A stretch of DNA of 64,000 nucleotides from Vespa crabro (lineage: Eukaryota > Arthropoda > Insecta > Hymenoptera > Vespidae), in NCBI RefSeq assembly GCF_910589235.1, contig NC_060963.1:1406001-1470000 (forward strand), read 5' to 3'. Below are positions 22,790 through 37,494 of this stretch, piece by piece. Made by a program: the position numbers and the translations under genes. Each line of letters opens with the position of its first letter. Positions within the stretch are counted from its first letter, which is position 1. The notes under the pieces were generated by a model, which worked only from the letters and a program-made list of their open reading frames with translations, was not told the DNA's origin and made no database searches.

Positions 22790-25209
22790 CGAGTAGCGTA
22801 TATCTATCTCTACTTTGTTATATATTTTTCAAAGATTTCTATCTTTTTCTCTGTTACTCTACAGACGGATCATTATTTCACGGAAGAAAGGTCTTTTACA
22901 CACAAGATCGTTCGAGACGCGTTAACGAGCACGTTTCACGCTCGTCGCGTTACGTCTCCACGCTTTTGTCCTCGCCTTAGCGCCACATTTCCGGAATAAC
23001 AGTCTACTACTACTTGGTTTTTCTTACACAGGTCTCTCTTGACCATGCTTTAAGAAAATATTACACGTTCTTTTACCTTACGTAACAACGAAAGAGGATT
23101 TGCTTATGACCTTTCGGAGCTTCAACCATTGCTCGTTGTTTCTGCTCGTATAAAATTTTGTCAACTATTTGTCGAACGATTAAGATAGAGAAATAAAGAG
23201 AGAAATGAACGAAAAAATATATCAATCATAATATTCATTTTGATCGAAGATCAACTTTCTCGAATATTTATGAAGATTCATTATTGGATTTTTCACGACA
23301 CCTACCATCGTCTCAGTTGGCAGTTTTCCATTTGAGAAATAACGTAATAGTCCATATAATGGCCGTTAAGCGGGCTGGTGGTAGCCGAAGCGAGGAAAGG
23401 ATGAGGAAGAGGTGGAAGAAGAAGACGAGAAGGTGGAGGAGGAGGAGGAGGAGGAGGAGGAGAAAGACGGTGACGACGACGACGACGATGACGATAATGA
23501 TAGTACTAGTGGTGGTGGTGGTGGTGGTGGTGGTGGTGGTGGACAGCTTTGAGCAGACGGTGGTACCAGCCGTACAAGTTTCAGAGGTGAGAGACCACAG
23601 ACTGTTTGTATCGCTTAACTTAATGAGGATACAGATGGCGATATTGTTGTCGAGTACTAATACATAAATGTTGCTTCATCGTTGCATCAGTCGGATGTGT
23701 ACGTGTAAAGAAGGGCAGTAGAAGAAGAGATACCAGAAAGAAAAAGAAGAAGGAATTGTGGCGCAAGGTGGCTGCAAAAAGGCCAAAGCACGAAGAAAGA
23801 TAGATAGAAGTAAAGAGAGAAAGAAAAAGAAAGAAAGAGAAAGAGAGAGAGAGAACTGATCAAAAGGGGTTGCCTCCGTTTGGTTTGATTCTTATCTTGG
23901 CCAGCCGGTCGTGGCTGCTACCGAGTCGATCGTATATCTTGATACGTTAGGCGGTGCACCCTCCTTTTAACTCGGCTCTCTTTTCGTCGGAGCGAGAACC
24001 TGCGATGCTTAATGCACCACCACGTGTACTTACTTACTTTAGTTAGTTACCGCTTCGCGGCTCTCAAACTTTTCGGACTTGCCGCGCAGATGTGCAAAAC
24101 TCTGCACTGCTTACGGCTGTGCATACCTACCTGCGCATCTGGGCCGTCGCCTCGGGCATACGCGATCTTCGGCCTACTGTCGAAGATATCGTCGGTGACT
24201 AGTAACCGATACCGATTTCTCTCTTCATCGCTTTCTTTTATGCATGTACATGTATATATATATATATATATATTTTTTTTTTTCAATTTTATTATTTATT
24301 CTTCGTCAAGTATATTTTCATAGCAAGGTTTTCTTTTTATACAATGTTTTTTGTGGGAAAATTTTACTACTGCTTTTTCTTCTTCTTTTTTCTTTTTTTC
24401 TTTTTTTCTTGTCTACATCCTACGAAGAAAATGTATCGGAAAGTTATAGTAAATTCTCTTTCTAACGATAGAGAAATTTCTTTCTGATCTATTTTCTCTT
24501 TTCTTTTTCTTTTCTTTTTTTTTTTTCAATCAGTTAGATCAGATAGAACTACACACACATATATATATATTTTTATGAAATAGTTGAGCTATTTTATATA
24601 AAAGATAAATAGATATTAGAATAAGTCATATATAAGAAAGAATATTAGGAACGTGTAATTTCTCGTAATATTCGCGCGATTTTTGATAGAACAAATATAT
24701 CTGTAGAATCGAAAGTGATTTTAATATGATCCAGACCGCACGTGCGAGTCATTCGAAATCGTGCTCGATTTGTCGTTATCTTCGTGTAATTATCATAACT
24801 AATTTTCGAGAATACATATAATTCAACGAATTAATGACGCTTTTCTCTCTCTCTCTCTCTCTGTTTTTCTTATTCTTTTAGAAGGCATCATTTGAAGCGA
24901 GTCAGCCGTCGGCTTGGAAAGAAACAGCTTGCGTTTAAGCGTTAATGGTCCAAAGGAAATAAATGTTTTCTGTTGCGAACGATGGAAAAGTCGAACGAAG
25001 ATTGTGTGTGTATGTGCGTGTGCATGTGTGCGTGCGTGTGTGTGTTCGCGCGTACTCATAAACTACAAGCGGAAAGAATTAAAAAGTGGTGTGCAAAAGG
25101 AACGAAAAAGAAGAGAAAAAAAAAAGAAAGAAAGAAAGATTAAGAGACGCTCGAAATCTGTAGGTACATACGTACAATATGTATGTACATACATAAATAC
25201 TTACATAGG

Positions 25210-25248
<39 letters not shown>

Positions 25249-25520
25249 AAAAAAAAGAAAGGACGACGAAGAAAAGATCGAAGAAGAGTGCGGAGAGCAG
25301 TTGTTAAGGAACAGACGCGATTTCACATCGCGCCCATGATCCGCGATTTCACGGCAGCTGCTTCGACAGGAAGTGAGACATCATACGCGTATATGCCGGC
25401 TAACTTTCTTGCATAATGTGAAATCGGGAACGAAGGCAAGACTTTTAGTAATAGCCTTTTGTCCTTTAACCTTTTCGCCAACTTTTTTCTCTTTTATCTA
25501 AACCTTTAATAATTTCTATG

Positions 25521-25558
<38 letters not shown>

Positions 25559-26624
25559 GGTAAAGAAAGATTGTGATTTCTTTTATCTTTTTTCTTTATT
25601 TGTTTAAAATAATGTCTCTCTCTTTCTCTATCTCACATACTCACACATATACACACATACGAAAAAGAACGAAAAACGTGCGAACGTTTAATGAGGGAAT
25701 CTTAAAGATCCTAGAAATATGGTAGAAGAAATTAAAAGCTTGTAGTAATAGCCTCTTATCCTTTAAACCTCTTTCACCGACTGTTTATCTAAATCTATAT
25801 AATCTGTGAAAAAGGCAGAACGATCTATCCGCGTGATTTTTTTGTCCTTCTCCTCGCTCTTCTTTTTTTCTTTTTTTTTTCTTTTTTTCTTTTCTTTTCT
25901 TTTTTTTCTCTTTCTTTCTTTTCCTTTATCCATCTTAAAAAGTGTCCCACGCGAAGGAGGGACGAAAACGTGCGAACGTTCACGTGGAAATCTTAAAGAT
26001 CCTTAAAGAAAGGTTCAAGAGGGGTTGAACCGTGAATCGTGTTTTAGAATGTATTCGGAACAATGAACAATGAGCTCTATCGCTCGGTCACGGTGCAATC
26101 GAACGATATACATACCTACCTCATAACGTTTCTCGCTTGACGTGTAATTTCGAATACGATTAACGAAACGATAGTGGCACCTTACGCAGCAAAGCCAACG
26201 TTGTTACTCTCCTTTCGAGAGTTCCAACGAACGCCGAGAACTTCCGTTCCTCGTGGGCGGGACTCACAGACGCATCTATAATTGCCTTATTAACGGATAA
26301 TAGAAACCGCCGGCGCTTGCTCTATTTCCGCGCACGTACATTATTCGATCTCTATGTATGATCTATTCTTTTATCTTACACAGAGTATTCTTGCATTATT
26401 ACTCGTCCTCTCTCTTTCTCTCTCTCTCTCTCTCTCACTCCCTCTTTTTCGAACTTTTCAGCATTTTTTAAACGGCGATTTATAGGATAATCTATAGGAT
26501 GATCTACGAGAACGATCTCATATTATCTTTAATTCATTAGCTTTATTCTACTTCTTCTTCTTCTTTTTATTCTATTTTATCTTATCCCTAGTTTAGGTAT
26601 AAACTTAATCTTTTTTCTTTTTTA

Positions 26625-26683
<59 letters not shown>

Positions 26684-28000
26684 TTTGCCGGACAGTATAA
26701 AGTCCCTGCTATTTTCACGTTTCGTGATCGTTAGAAAATATCAACGACGTTGTCGACGCACTCTTAAATCTCTTTTTCTTTTTCTATTCCATTCTCAAAA
26801 GAACTTCTTTACCGTTAACAATAGTAACACTAGCGCATAAACTTTATGCTTTATACTTATCTAAACATCTACGTTTCTCGTACTTATGTACTTACTTATT
26901 TACTTACTTACTTACTTACTTACTTTAAATTACAGGCGAACGGAATATCGCGAAAATCATTCTTGTTATATTCTCTCTCATAAACTTTACTTAAACATGC
27001 TCGTTAACATGCTGACTATGAATGAAAATAATTTCTATAAAAAGTTGAATAAAAATTCGATCGATTCGAATCTTTTTCTCGCAATCACGTACGCCGGGGG
27101 ATATTTGAAATTTCAATTTAAATATATTCCAATAGGAATTATCAATATATCGTAGATACGAAATAATCCATCTACGTCAGAAAATTTATTATTAAAAGTT
27201 GGTGAAGTCGAGAATGGATAGGTTAAATATCTATAGATAGTTTCGAAGTAGTGCGCATATACGGAAGTCCATTGAAAGGTAGAAATTATTTTTCTTATCA
27301 ATCGATATCGTTCCACGGTTCCGTTCGTCTTTTCATAAACATAGAACTAACGCAGTTCATCGACGCTTATAACACGTTAACTATTATAAGTCGGTACTGA
27401 TCGTTGTATATAGGTAGAACATATTTATTTTCGATCATCGTCTATAACCATCGACTTTTAAATTCTACTTAAAAATAATCGCCATAACGAATGTTATACG
27501 ATAATATTAATTATAATAAATAGATAAATAAATAAATAAATAAATATAAAGGAAAGAAAAAATTGAAAAGAGAAAATCGATAATAGATATAGATAAGATA
27601 ACTTGCATGTGCGACGTTTAATTCAAGCAAGTTTGGGATATAATGATCTTGACAAGCTTCGATGTTAGAAGAATCTTTTGAAAAAGGGGAAAAAAAAAAA
27701 TAAGAAAAGCAATAGATAAGATTTCGATCGATCATAAAGGATATCTACTTTCTAATGGCAAACGTTTTCAATTTTTCTCACGAGTCGTAGCTCGTAAAAA
27801 TGTTATCAAAGGTGAACGCATCGAGTGTATTTACAATTACTTTGATATCATTTTTCTCGTAACACACCGCGAGCGAAAATGGGCGTGCTTGGAAGGATAA
27901 ATTCTTGGAAGTGTCTCGAAGAGGAAGGAAGTGGATCAACATTGATCTTTCTCTCTCTTTCTCCCTCTCTCTCTCGTTTCCTTCCCTTCTTCTCACGGTT
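21960..28000. other. Non-coding, microsatellite-rich region I
   Basis: The region upstream of eyegone begins here with a shift to CG-containing sequence. Simple repeats: (TG)n(AG)n 22,108-22,150; (ACAT)n(TA)n 22,585-22,648; (TA)n 22,738-22,786; (GGA)n about 23,430-23,460; (GGT)n 23,512-23,540; (GA)n 26,628-26,680; (CTTA)n about 26,890-26,922. More complex islands that may be regulatory lie at about 22,190-22,580, 22,880-23,140, 23,870-24,210 and 26,030-26,350. No real coding exon was recognised; long frames here are products of simple sequence. Confidence 0.6.
26628..26680. repeat. (GA)n microsatellite
   Basis: 53 uninterrupted bases of GA. It is a typical example of the many GA/TC runs across the right half of the window. 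Confidence 0.97.
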
Positions 28001-29351
28001 ACTTCTTACTTTACTTTTTAACTTCGGAAAAGGTGGACCAAAAGAAGAAGAAGAAGAAGAAGAAGAAGAAGAAGGAGGAGGAGGAGAAGGAGGAGGATGA
28101 AGAGAAGGAAAAAGTTGAGAGGATCGCTTGAGGCGGGGGAGGGAAGAGTAAGAAAGACAGAAAGAAAGACAGAGAAGAAGAAGAAGAGAAAAAGAATCGA
28201 AAGAAGTTATGAAAATAAGGCGAAGCCGGAAGGGGGCGTACGATATATGCGCATGCGACGATCGACACGCAAGCGAACGAGCGAGCGAGCGCTCTAATTT
28301 TAGATCTTGTCACTCTGACGCCAGCTGGTGTGCCCCTCCCCACCCATTATCTGCGTTTACGCACACTCGAGTGCCGGCACGCTATGTAGATGGATACGGT
28401 GGTACCATCTCTCTTCTTTCTCCCTTTTCCCTTTTTCTCATTTTATTCGACTAAACGATATCCATAATCGAGATCGTTTACTTAAATCCGCAAATTATAA
28501 TATTAAAGTATTAATTAATTCCTACAAAAATGGTCGATGAGTTTCCACGACGTTTGCGCAATAAGAAAGATATTCTCTTTCTTTCTTTCTTTTTCCTTTT
28601 GTTTTTGTTTTTTTTTTTTTCCTTTTTTCTTTTTTCCTCCTTATTTTTCGTTTTTACATTTGCATAATTATGTACGTTGTAGGCAGGTAGGTAGGTAGGT
28701 ATCTATATAGATTCGTATGGAAGAAGTACAAAGAGAATTGAAAGGAGATTGTAAAAAAGGGAAGAGAGAGGGAGGGAGGGAGGGGGGGGTGAGGGTCAAA
28801 TTAAAATGGCACGTTATGTCTTATAGGAGCTAGGTCGAGCCAATCGGGATAATTAGCGAGATATCCTGTCGTAGATATATGTATCTTCTCTTGTGGAAAG
28901 CTAACCTGTGGGTTTAATAAATGAACGAAGACACACTAGATCGTGATTCTTACGAGTAGATAACTATATATCTAGGTATATATGTAAGGTACGCATGTAT
29001 ATATGTACATACGTATGTACGTATGTACGTATGTACGTATGTATATATGTATGAATATGAAAACTAAGAGGAAATGGTACACTTACGGAAGAGTGCATAA
29101 TCAAGAGCTCTCATTTCGACGCTTAACCGTTTTTATATTTATGCATATTTATTTATATGAAATATTTGATCCGACAAATGGCGATGCTACTTTGATATTT
29201 TTTATTTTTTAATTACTTTTATTCTCCTTTTTTTTCTTTTTCTTTTTCTTTTTTTTTTTTACTCGATAAGTCGTCGGTTTCTTTTCTCCTTTGGTAAAAG
29301 AATGTCGCGTGTTTATGGAAACTCATTAAAAGCGGATAAAGATAGATAGAT

Positions 29352-29406
<55 letters not shown>

Positions 29407-29579
29407 GGGAGAGAAAAGGTAAAGGGTCGTGTAGAGGAACGAATGAACAAAATAAAAAAAAAAAAAAAAAAAGAAGGAGAAAAATGGAAGAAAGAGGTAG
29501 TAATTTAGGCTGAAGAAACCGATGCATAGCCTAGGTCAGCTCGATCGAGATAATGGCGATGCATCGCACGATAGATATA

Positions 29580-29623
<44 letters not shown>

Positions 29624-30104
29624 CTCTTTCTTCTTCTTCTTCTTCTTCGTCTTCTTCTTCTTCTTCCTTAGTGGATATATCTAGCTAACGGTGGTGAAGT
29701 CCCGGACAATCGGGAATGGAAAGGAGGTGCACTCGTTGGACCTTCACTTCCTCTCATTGTTAGCTCGATCGAGTCTCTTCTCTCCCTTACCTCTCTTCTT
29801 CCTTCATCCTTTCACGTAGACTTTCTCAGCTCTCTTTGAAGGCTTTTAATTCGAACTCCCTTCGTCGTATACATACGTACGTACATACATACTTAGGTAT
29901 TATATATACATACAAATATACATACATAGCTCTACTAATAGTCAATGCACGCAGAGGAGTTAGAGAGGAAGAGGCTACGCGGTATAACACATCCGATTAG
30001 CTCATTATACAAAGATTCAACTTCGATAAATTCGGCGGCATATTCTCTGTTGTTTCTTATGCTCGGAAATAATACGCGAAAGATCGATATCGGTTTATAT
30101 TATC

Positions 30105-30139
<35 letters not shown>

Positions 30140-31065
30140 ACATACATATCTATATACATAAATATGTAGCTGCATATATAGTACTTACTTAGGTAAATAT
30201 AGAACGCACGCGTTGTTGCATTGTTCCCAATGAATCCTTGATTCCAAACTATAAGTAAATATCCAAACTATCCGTATTATATATGTTTTTAATGAATACA
30301 CGTATGTACGTATCTATTTTAATACTTTAATATAGAATCGTTCATTATTATTCTTTATCATTAATATTTCTCATTGATACACTTCGAAGGTTCGTTATCG
30401 AATGTATCTTCCGAACAAAATCCAATACATTTCTGAGGTTTTTCTCTCTCTCCCTCTCTCTCTCTCTTTCCCCCTCTCTTTCCTTTTTCTTTCCGATCGA
30501 TATCGTATAAATGACATCATATAAACACGCTATTTCCAAGATCTCATCTCATTTCAAGATCATGTCCGATTGACCTTGCTACATTCAACGGAGATTATCC
30601 TATATAAGTAAGTGTGTCTAAACTTTATTTTCTCTCTTTCTCTCTCTCGCTCTCCATATTATTATTTCTTTTCCTTTAAAAGAATTATTGGCCAAGAACA
30701 TTCGGATAGACATCGATCGCTACTTTCGTACGCAGCTGTTTGCCTCTTTTAAGAAGAGGGGAAGAGGTTCTCTCGTAAACGTTACATATATACATACATA
30801 CATACATACATAAATACATACATACGTTGTATTCTTTTACTCGATCTTTTTTTTTCTTTCTCCTTTTATTCCTTTTTATTTTTCTTATTGGTTCGCGGTA
30901 CAAGTTGTAACATCTGGCCGCGGAACGCGCGGTTTCGTCGCTTAGCGATGTGGAACCGCAGGTATTTCGTGCGTGCGCGCGTTCGGCAGGTATTCGGCAG
31001 GGCAGGTGATGACCTACCTGCCTGCTTGCGGCCCGGAAGCGAAGGTGGAGATAAAAAGAGAGAAG

Positions 31066-31113
<48 letters not shown>

Positions 31114-34100
31114 CTTAGATCTCGTTGCCGCGTTACGCTTGTTCCTAACCCTTCTCGATCCATCCTCCCCCATCCCTTCTTCTCCATCCTTTTTTATCGT
31201 GATCTTAACAAGTTAAAGGATAAGACAACAGCCACGATTTTTATCGATCATCGAACAGAAGGGTTACTCCTCCCACCTGGAAAGATCTTTATCTCGCGTT
31301 AAGCCCTTTTATCGTCCCTTCCTTATTCATTTTATTTTCGCTATTTATCGTACAAGATTACACAGATCCATTTTTTAAAAGGCATTATCTCTTTTCTTTT
31401 TCTTTTTCTTTTCCTTACAAATCATACATAACAATTTTTCGATACTCGATTATCAATTATCTATTTATCGTAGTAATAAGATAGTCGGTTTGTTATCGAG
31501 TTAAGAAAAATTTGTCTTTTCCTTCTTCGAGAACTGTGGGATTATCCCACAGTTTCTTTTTTCTTCGAGAAAAGGACATACTTGGTAATTAGCGATCTTC
31601 CTATCCTTATCTCTTCGTATTGATCATTACAAATTGTTTACTGTATATATCAACATTTAGATATTGTTAATAGTAAATTCTCTGCTCTTTTGTAATTCTC
31701 ATGGTTTCATCGTGAGAACGATCTATAATCGTTTAACAATGGACGTATCGATCGATCGTAAAAGAAACTCAAAAGAAATTGCGTGTACGCAATTACGATT
31801 TATCCGTACGAGAATCATTTTCATTTAGAATGATTTTTTGAATTCTTTCAAAAGCATCGAAATCCATTGTTGATAGTAGTGTCGAACGAGTTAATTATTT
31901 AAGAATAAAGAGAAAATCGAAGGAGACTGTAGGAACGTATTATCATTTCGAATGGTTTTACGTTTTTCAAAGGATAAAAAAAAAAAAAAAAAAAAAAAAA
32001 AAAGAAAAAAAAAAGGAAAAGAAAAGAAGAACTGCAAATAATCGTTTCCGCATAAAGGAAATCTTACAAAAGGTGAGTAACTTTTATGAACTTTTTTTTT
32101 TATATGACTCATGATTATTGCAAGGAAATCGTGTTTCTTCCTTCTGACTTTTTTTTTTTCTTTTTTGTATTTTCTGTTCTCTCCCTCTCTCTCTTTTTGC
32201 TTTTTTGTTTTTCCTCCTCTCTACTTCTTTTCGAATTCTCATCGCACGTTACGTAAAGTGGCGGGGGGGGGGGGAAAGAAACAAAAGAAAAAGAAAAAGA
32301 AAAATAGACGGGAGAGAGACATCGGATGGACATTAAAGGGACAATGTGCAATTCATTTGATTTGTAAGATATATCTTCGTAAGTGTTGTTCATAGTTGTA
32401 TTATTAGTGGTAGTTGCGCGTGCCTTTGTAGTTCAAGTCGTGTGTCGCTCGATTATCGCCACGCTATTTACTCGTTTGCGCACGCAATCCGCGCGCTCTA
32501 TGTCGCCGTAAATAACGTCTCTCCTCGATTCCGTGCGAGATTGCAACGAGGGAATAAAATTTCTGATTTAAAAGCCGTACCAGATCTAGCCTACACCATC
32601 TCTCCTCTTTCTCTTTCTCATTCTCCTCTTCTTCTTTTTATTCTTTCTTTCTTTTTTTTCTCCTTTTTTTTTCTTTCTTTCTTTTTTTTTTCTTTTCTTA
32701 TACCTCCACATAAATTTTCTGAGGTCTTTCGTGCGAACGAAAGTCGGTCAAAAGTCGAACCATAATCGTCGCCATGGAATTCGATGGGTGCACCTTTCGT
32801 TGTAAAACCTGAGAACCCATCTGATCTTGAAATTTAAGATCATCATCATCATCATCGAAGCTCGATTGAAGCGAACACCTTAAATAGATGCATCTGTAGG
32901 TAAGTCACTTACGTGAGTTTTATCTTCTTTCTTTTTTCCTTCTTTTTTCTTTTTCTTTTCTTTTCTTTCTAATTACTAAAAGAATATCCCTTTCAATCAC
33001 GATTACGATTAATTTTCAAATTTTGTTAATTATCTCCTTAAGCATTATTGCATGTATGTAAAATAATATCTTTGTAGATATTTTGGTTGCGTAGAAAATA
33101 CATTTCTCTTTTTTTCTCTTTTGCTTTTCTTTTTTCCCCTTTTCTCTTTAACTTTTTTTTCTCTTTTTAACGCGCCCGACTACCCTAGAAATTAAAAAAC
33201 AATTTCGATTGTTAGAATTTTGATTTGAATCGTTTGTATCTAATTAGGACGATCGATAGAAACATAAAAATTCTTATAGAAGAGAACGGAGTTCTTATAA
33301 AGTTCATATTTTCCAGCCGGGTGATATGCAATTGCATGTAAGGTGGTATATACCGCGGGCGGGAGGGGAAGTGGGTGGTAACGTGAACGTTGAGATTTGC
33401 ATTCTCGAGGACGCACATGCACGCAAGTTATGCTACATGTGTACTTAGCTACGTGCGCATTAGAATTCTCGTTGTGCATTATTAATAAATAATAAGATGA
33501 CGCGCGCGAAACGTTACGCGTGGGAAAATTTTTCGAGACGAATCGTTTAATTATATCTAACAGATGACGTAGACTCACCTTCTGATATTAACCGTCAATT
33601 GAAATCAAAAGTTAAATATATCTTTATCTTTTAACTATCGAAATATTTATTATTAGATATCGTTATTGGATATTATAAATTCGTTGTTCTTAAAAAAATC
33701 TTACATATCATTTAATATTTTAACAATTTCGCAAACATCGACGACGATAATATAATATAATACTTATTAATATTTTAACCGTAATCATTGGGCTAATGTA
33801 GTCAGCCAATTATTGATTATCCACATATCGATACATTAATTATAAATTTTACGTAGTCAACAGCTTTAGGAAGCCCCTTGAAGAACACGCAAAAATATAA
33901 AGAAGATAAGATAAGAGATGCAATATATATTCGTTAAAGCAAAATCTAATTATCTCTCTCTCTTCTATATATATACATATATATATCTATCTCATAACAG
34001 AAAATGTTTCGATCTATCGATTATATCTTACGATTTAAGAAAGATGTCTCTTGATTTGTAAATATTCTTCTTTTAATTTTTTGTTAGGTTGATTGTCTTC
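28001..34100. other. Non-coding, microsatellite-rich region II
   Basis: Holds (GAA)n at 28,040-28,075, a G-rich run at 28,770-28,794, (GTAC/GTAT)n at about 29,005-29,050, (GA)n 29,353-29,404, (CT)n 29,583-29,620, (TA)n about 30,108-30,136, (GA)n 31,076-31,110, and a G12 run at about 32,262. Complex islands lie at about 28,205-28,400, 30,890-31,040, 32,400-32,580 and 33,290-33,560. A near-perfect palindrome is at 31,532-31,554. No coding exon recognised. Confidence 0.6.
31532..31554. repeat. 23-bp near-perfect palindrome
   Basis: Arms AACTGTGGGAT and ATCCCACAGTT around one central base. Weaker outward complementarity continues (GTC..TTTT against AAAA..GAC) to about 31,514 and 31,575. Confidence 0.9.
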
Positions 34101-34783
34101 TTTATATTCGCGAGTTGTCGTTATGACCGGATACGGTATACCTACCTACCTATGGCCTGGGGCGCCGTGACTAGAGCTTGAGAAGAAAAAAAAGATAGAA
34201 AGAGAGAAAGAGAGAGAGAGAGAGAGAAAGGGGAAAAGGGGCAAACACGGGACAAGCAAGAATCTCTGAGTCGGCCCACCTGTTTTGTCCACCCGTTCGC
34301 TCTCGTCCATCCGTCTGTGCCTTGGTCGCGCCCCAGTTGGCACAGGTGTTCGTTTAACTCAACTTCTCCCTTCTCATGTGTGCCCTTTTTATGTGTATGT
34401 ATATATATGTGTCTGTGTATGTGTGCGTGTGTGTGTTACTCTCTCTCTCTTTCCCTTTATCTCTCTCTTTCTCACATACACAGTCCTCTTCCCACTTTCA
34501 ATTCCTTCTTCTTCTGCCACTCGTATATCCTTCGTTCATTCCGGGGCCTGAAGCGCCACCGGGACCGAGAGTGACCGCCATGGAAAATGATCAACGGCTG
34601 ATAAGAGTCGCTACGAAAAGATGAATATTCTTTAATACATAAGTATCTATATATTACCATACTCATATTTGTAGATATAGGTATATACAGTTACTTAGGT
34701 ATGTGTTTACTTGTGTGTATATATTTTTATAATATATACATATATATAGATATAGATATTTATGATATATTCTCATATTGCTA

Positions 34784-34829
<46 letters not shown>

Positions 34830-35629
34830 AGCGTATACACTATACTTATATTTACGATATATCCTTATATATTTCTATTAATGAAATATATCTATTCATA
34901 TCTGTATACAATTGCGTGTACGTGTGTGTATTCATATAGATAAATACCTACCTATCTACCTATTTATCTACCTACCTACCTACCTACCTACCTACCTATG
35001 TTCAAAGAGATAATAATTAGCTACGCGAAGAAGCATCTGTCTTTATGCTGAAAAAGACGAAGACCGATTGACTATAGAAAAGGAAGAGAGAAGGAAGTGA
35101 AGATTCAGGACGTATTGTCTTCGTAGCAAATGTCTCTTCTTCCTCCCGGAAGAATGACACAAGGGAATACGAATGCGTGCCCGACGGACGTTTTGTAATT
35201 AAATGCAATCGAGGTAGCAGGATGCGAGAATCCAAATGGACGAATCCATGTCGTTCGTTTTTCTGTTCCTTTAAGTTCCGACTTGAACGCGTTAATCGTT
35301 ACCAGATGCGCCTATCCTTTCGTGATATCAATCTATCTTACGATTCGCTACGATCGATCTTACTATCGATCGATCGATCTTACGATCCCGCTTACAATAT
35401 TTATTATCGTAATTTAATCCTTTTCGTTCATGGTTTTTTTATTACATACTCACGTCGAACACGTTAACGAGCTTTGACAGTATATTTTATTACGAAAAAG
35501 AGACACGCGGACGTTGCACATCTGTCTTTAGTCGGCTCTTTATTAGACACATAGAAAAAAAAAAAAAAAAGAGAAAAGGAAAAAAAAAGAAAGAAGAGGA
35601 TTCTAAGAGACAGAGAGAAAAAGAGAGAA

Positions 35630-35676
<47 letters not shown>

Positions 35677-35816
35677 ATATTAGCTTGTCTTCTATGCTAT
35701 CGTTCTTTCACGGTATGTGAACGCACGCGCACACGCCGAAAAAAGAACATCGTTTTATCGTCACGATGGTTTAACGTGTTTACACGCGTACACCCTTCCT
35801 TTCGTTAGAGGGTTGC

Positions 35817-35873
<57 letters not shown>

Positions 35874-37461
35874 TACTCCATATGTTAATAGTTAAATACC
35901 TATTTATGTGTGCGTGTCCCTTTAAGAAATAAGAAGGAAAAAAAAAATGGAAAGAGAAGCATGCTGTGTACGATGAGATCGCTCTGATGCATTATTATAA
36001 ATTCGTATGAAGCTATGTATTATGGCTACGTATATGGCTCATATATAGATACTAATACGTAAACGAGGATACAGGTCGAAGGTGTGGGTCCAAAAAGGGT
36101 TGCACGGTGCCAGATAGATGCCGACCGATAAAACGACCAGAGAGAGAGAGAGAGAGAGAGAAAGAGAGTGAGAGACTGGCCCACTAAATTCATATGCATG
36201 AGTCCTTATTATATGGTATTAGCTATGCGCACAGGTGGTTGCTTACTACCGCTCTGCCTAGGATACGGCCATGCGTTTAATGCGTAACACCTAACTGAGG
36301 CAAACTCGTTGTCACGATCGATTGTTGTCGACTTGTAAAGAAAATTTCTTGAAACTTTTTCCTTCAAAAGCGTTTATAATATTTATTTATTTATTATTAT
36401 CTGAATCGATGTAGAATATAAAATTTATAGATCGTTATCAATCGTTATAAGTTAGATATTTCTTTGTAAAAACTACGTTTATCAATACTTTATCAAATAA
36501 CAAATGGATCATCGAATGTAGATCAAAGAGATTCATTAATTTGGTGAAAGTAGTAAGTAAGTACTCATTCACTCATTCATTCACTCATTCATTTACTTAC
36601 TTACTTACTTACTTACCTACCTACCTATCTACCTACCCACCTCGATATTACCGAGTCACGACCACATCCGTGAAATTTTCGCGGGCATTCGCCATACGGG
36701 AAAGTGAAATTTCACGATGATCTTGAGGTTTTTTCTTTTTTCTCCTTTTTTTATCCTCTTTTTTCTTTTTTCTTTTTTTTTTTTTTTCTTTCTTTTTATT
36801 CGAAAAGAAAGAAATGCAATATAAAATAATTCCTCCTTTTGTGTCGCGTCACATGAGCAAGTGTTATAGCATCGATCAGAAGGGGGGAAAAAAAAAGAAA
36901 AGAAGAAAAAAAATGAGAAGAAAAGAAAAGAAAAGAAAAGAGCAAGCAAACCATAAAACGGTAAGGTTATTTCGTAAGCATGCATGTAAACTACTTACTT
37001 ACACGTATACGTATTTAACTTTCTATTAGGTACCACGTGGTTTTTGTTAATACGAAAATCGTATTGAGGAAATGGCCGCGTGCGTTCGTACGTTCGTGCG
37101 TTTGTGAAAAATTGCGGAAATCCGGTTCATGTGAAATAGTTTAGGATGGATTGTGGCTAAAATCGAACGATCAAAAGAGGAATATCATTTCGAAGAAGAG
37201 AAAGTGTGACCGTTCTCGGTCATACTACCTACATATTTACCTACATGAAACGTTTTTTTTTTTTTTTTTTTTCTTAGGGAAGACAAAACTCTGAAGAAGA
37301 AGAAGAAGAAGAAGAAGAAGAAATAAAAGAAGAAGGGCGGGGAACGGTTAGAGGGAGAGAGGGAGGGGGGATGTGCTTCCTTAAATTCCATATCGGCTTT
37401 GGTGTGAGAGCGTTCTCCGTTTCGCGGGACTGTTATTACGTGGCGAACAATGAAACACTCT

Positions 37462-37494
<33 letters not shown>

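Noticed and set aside
31514..31575. Hairpin as a microRNA precursor
   Set aside because: The inner loop is one to three bases and outer pairing is poor; it does not fit Drosha/Dicer substrates.
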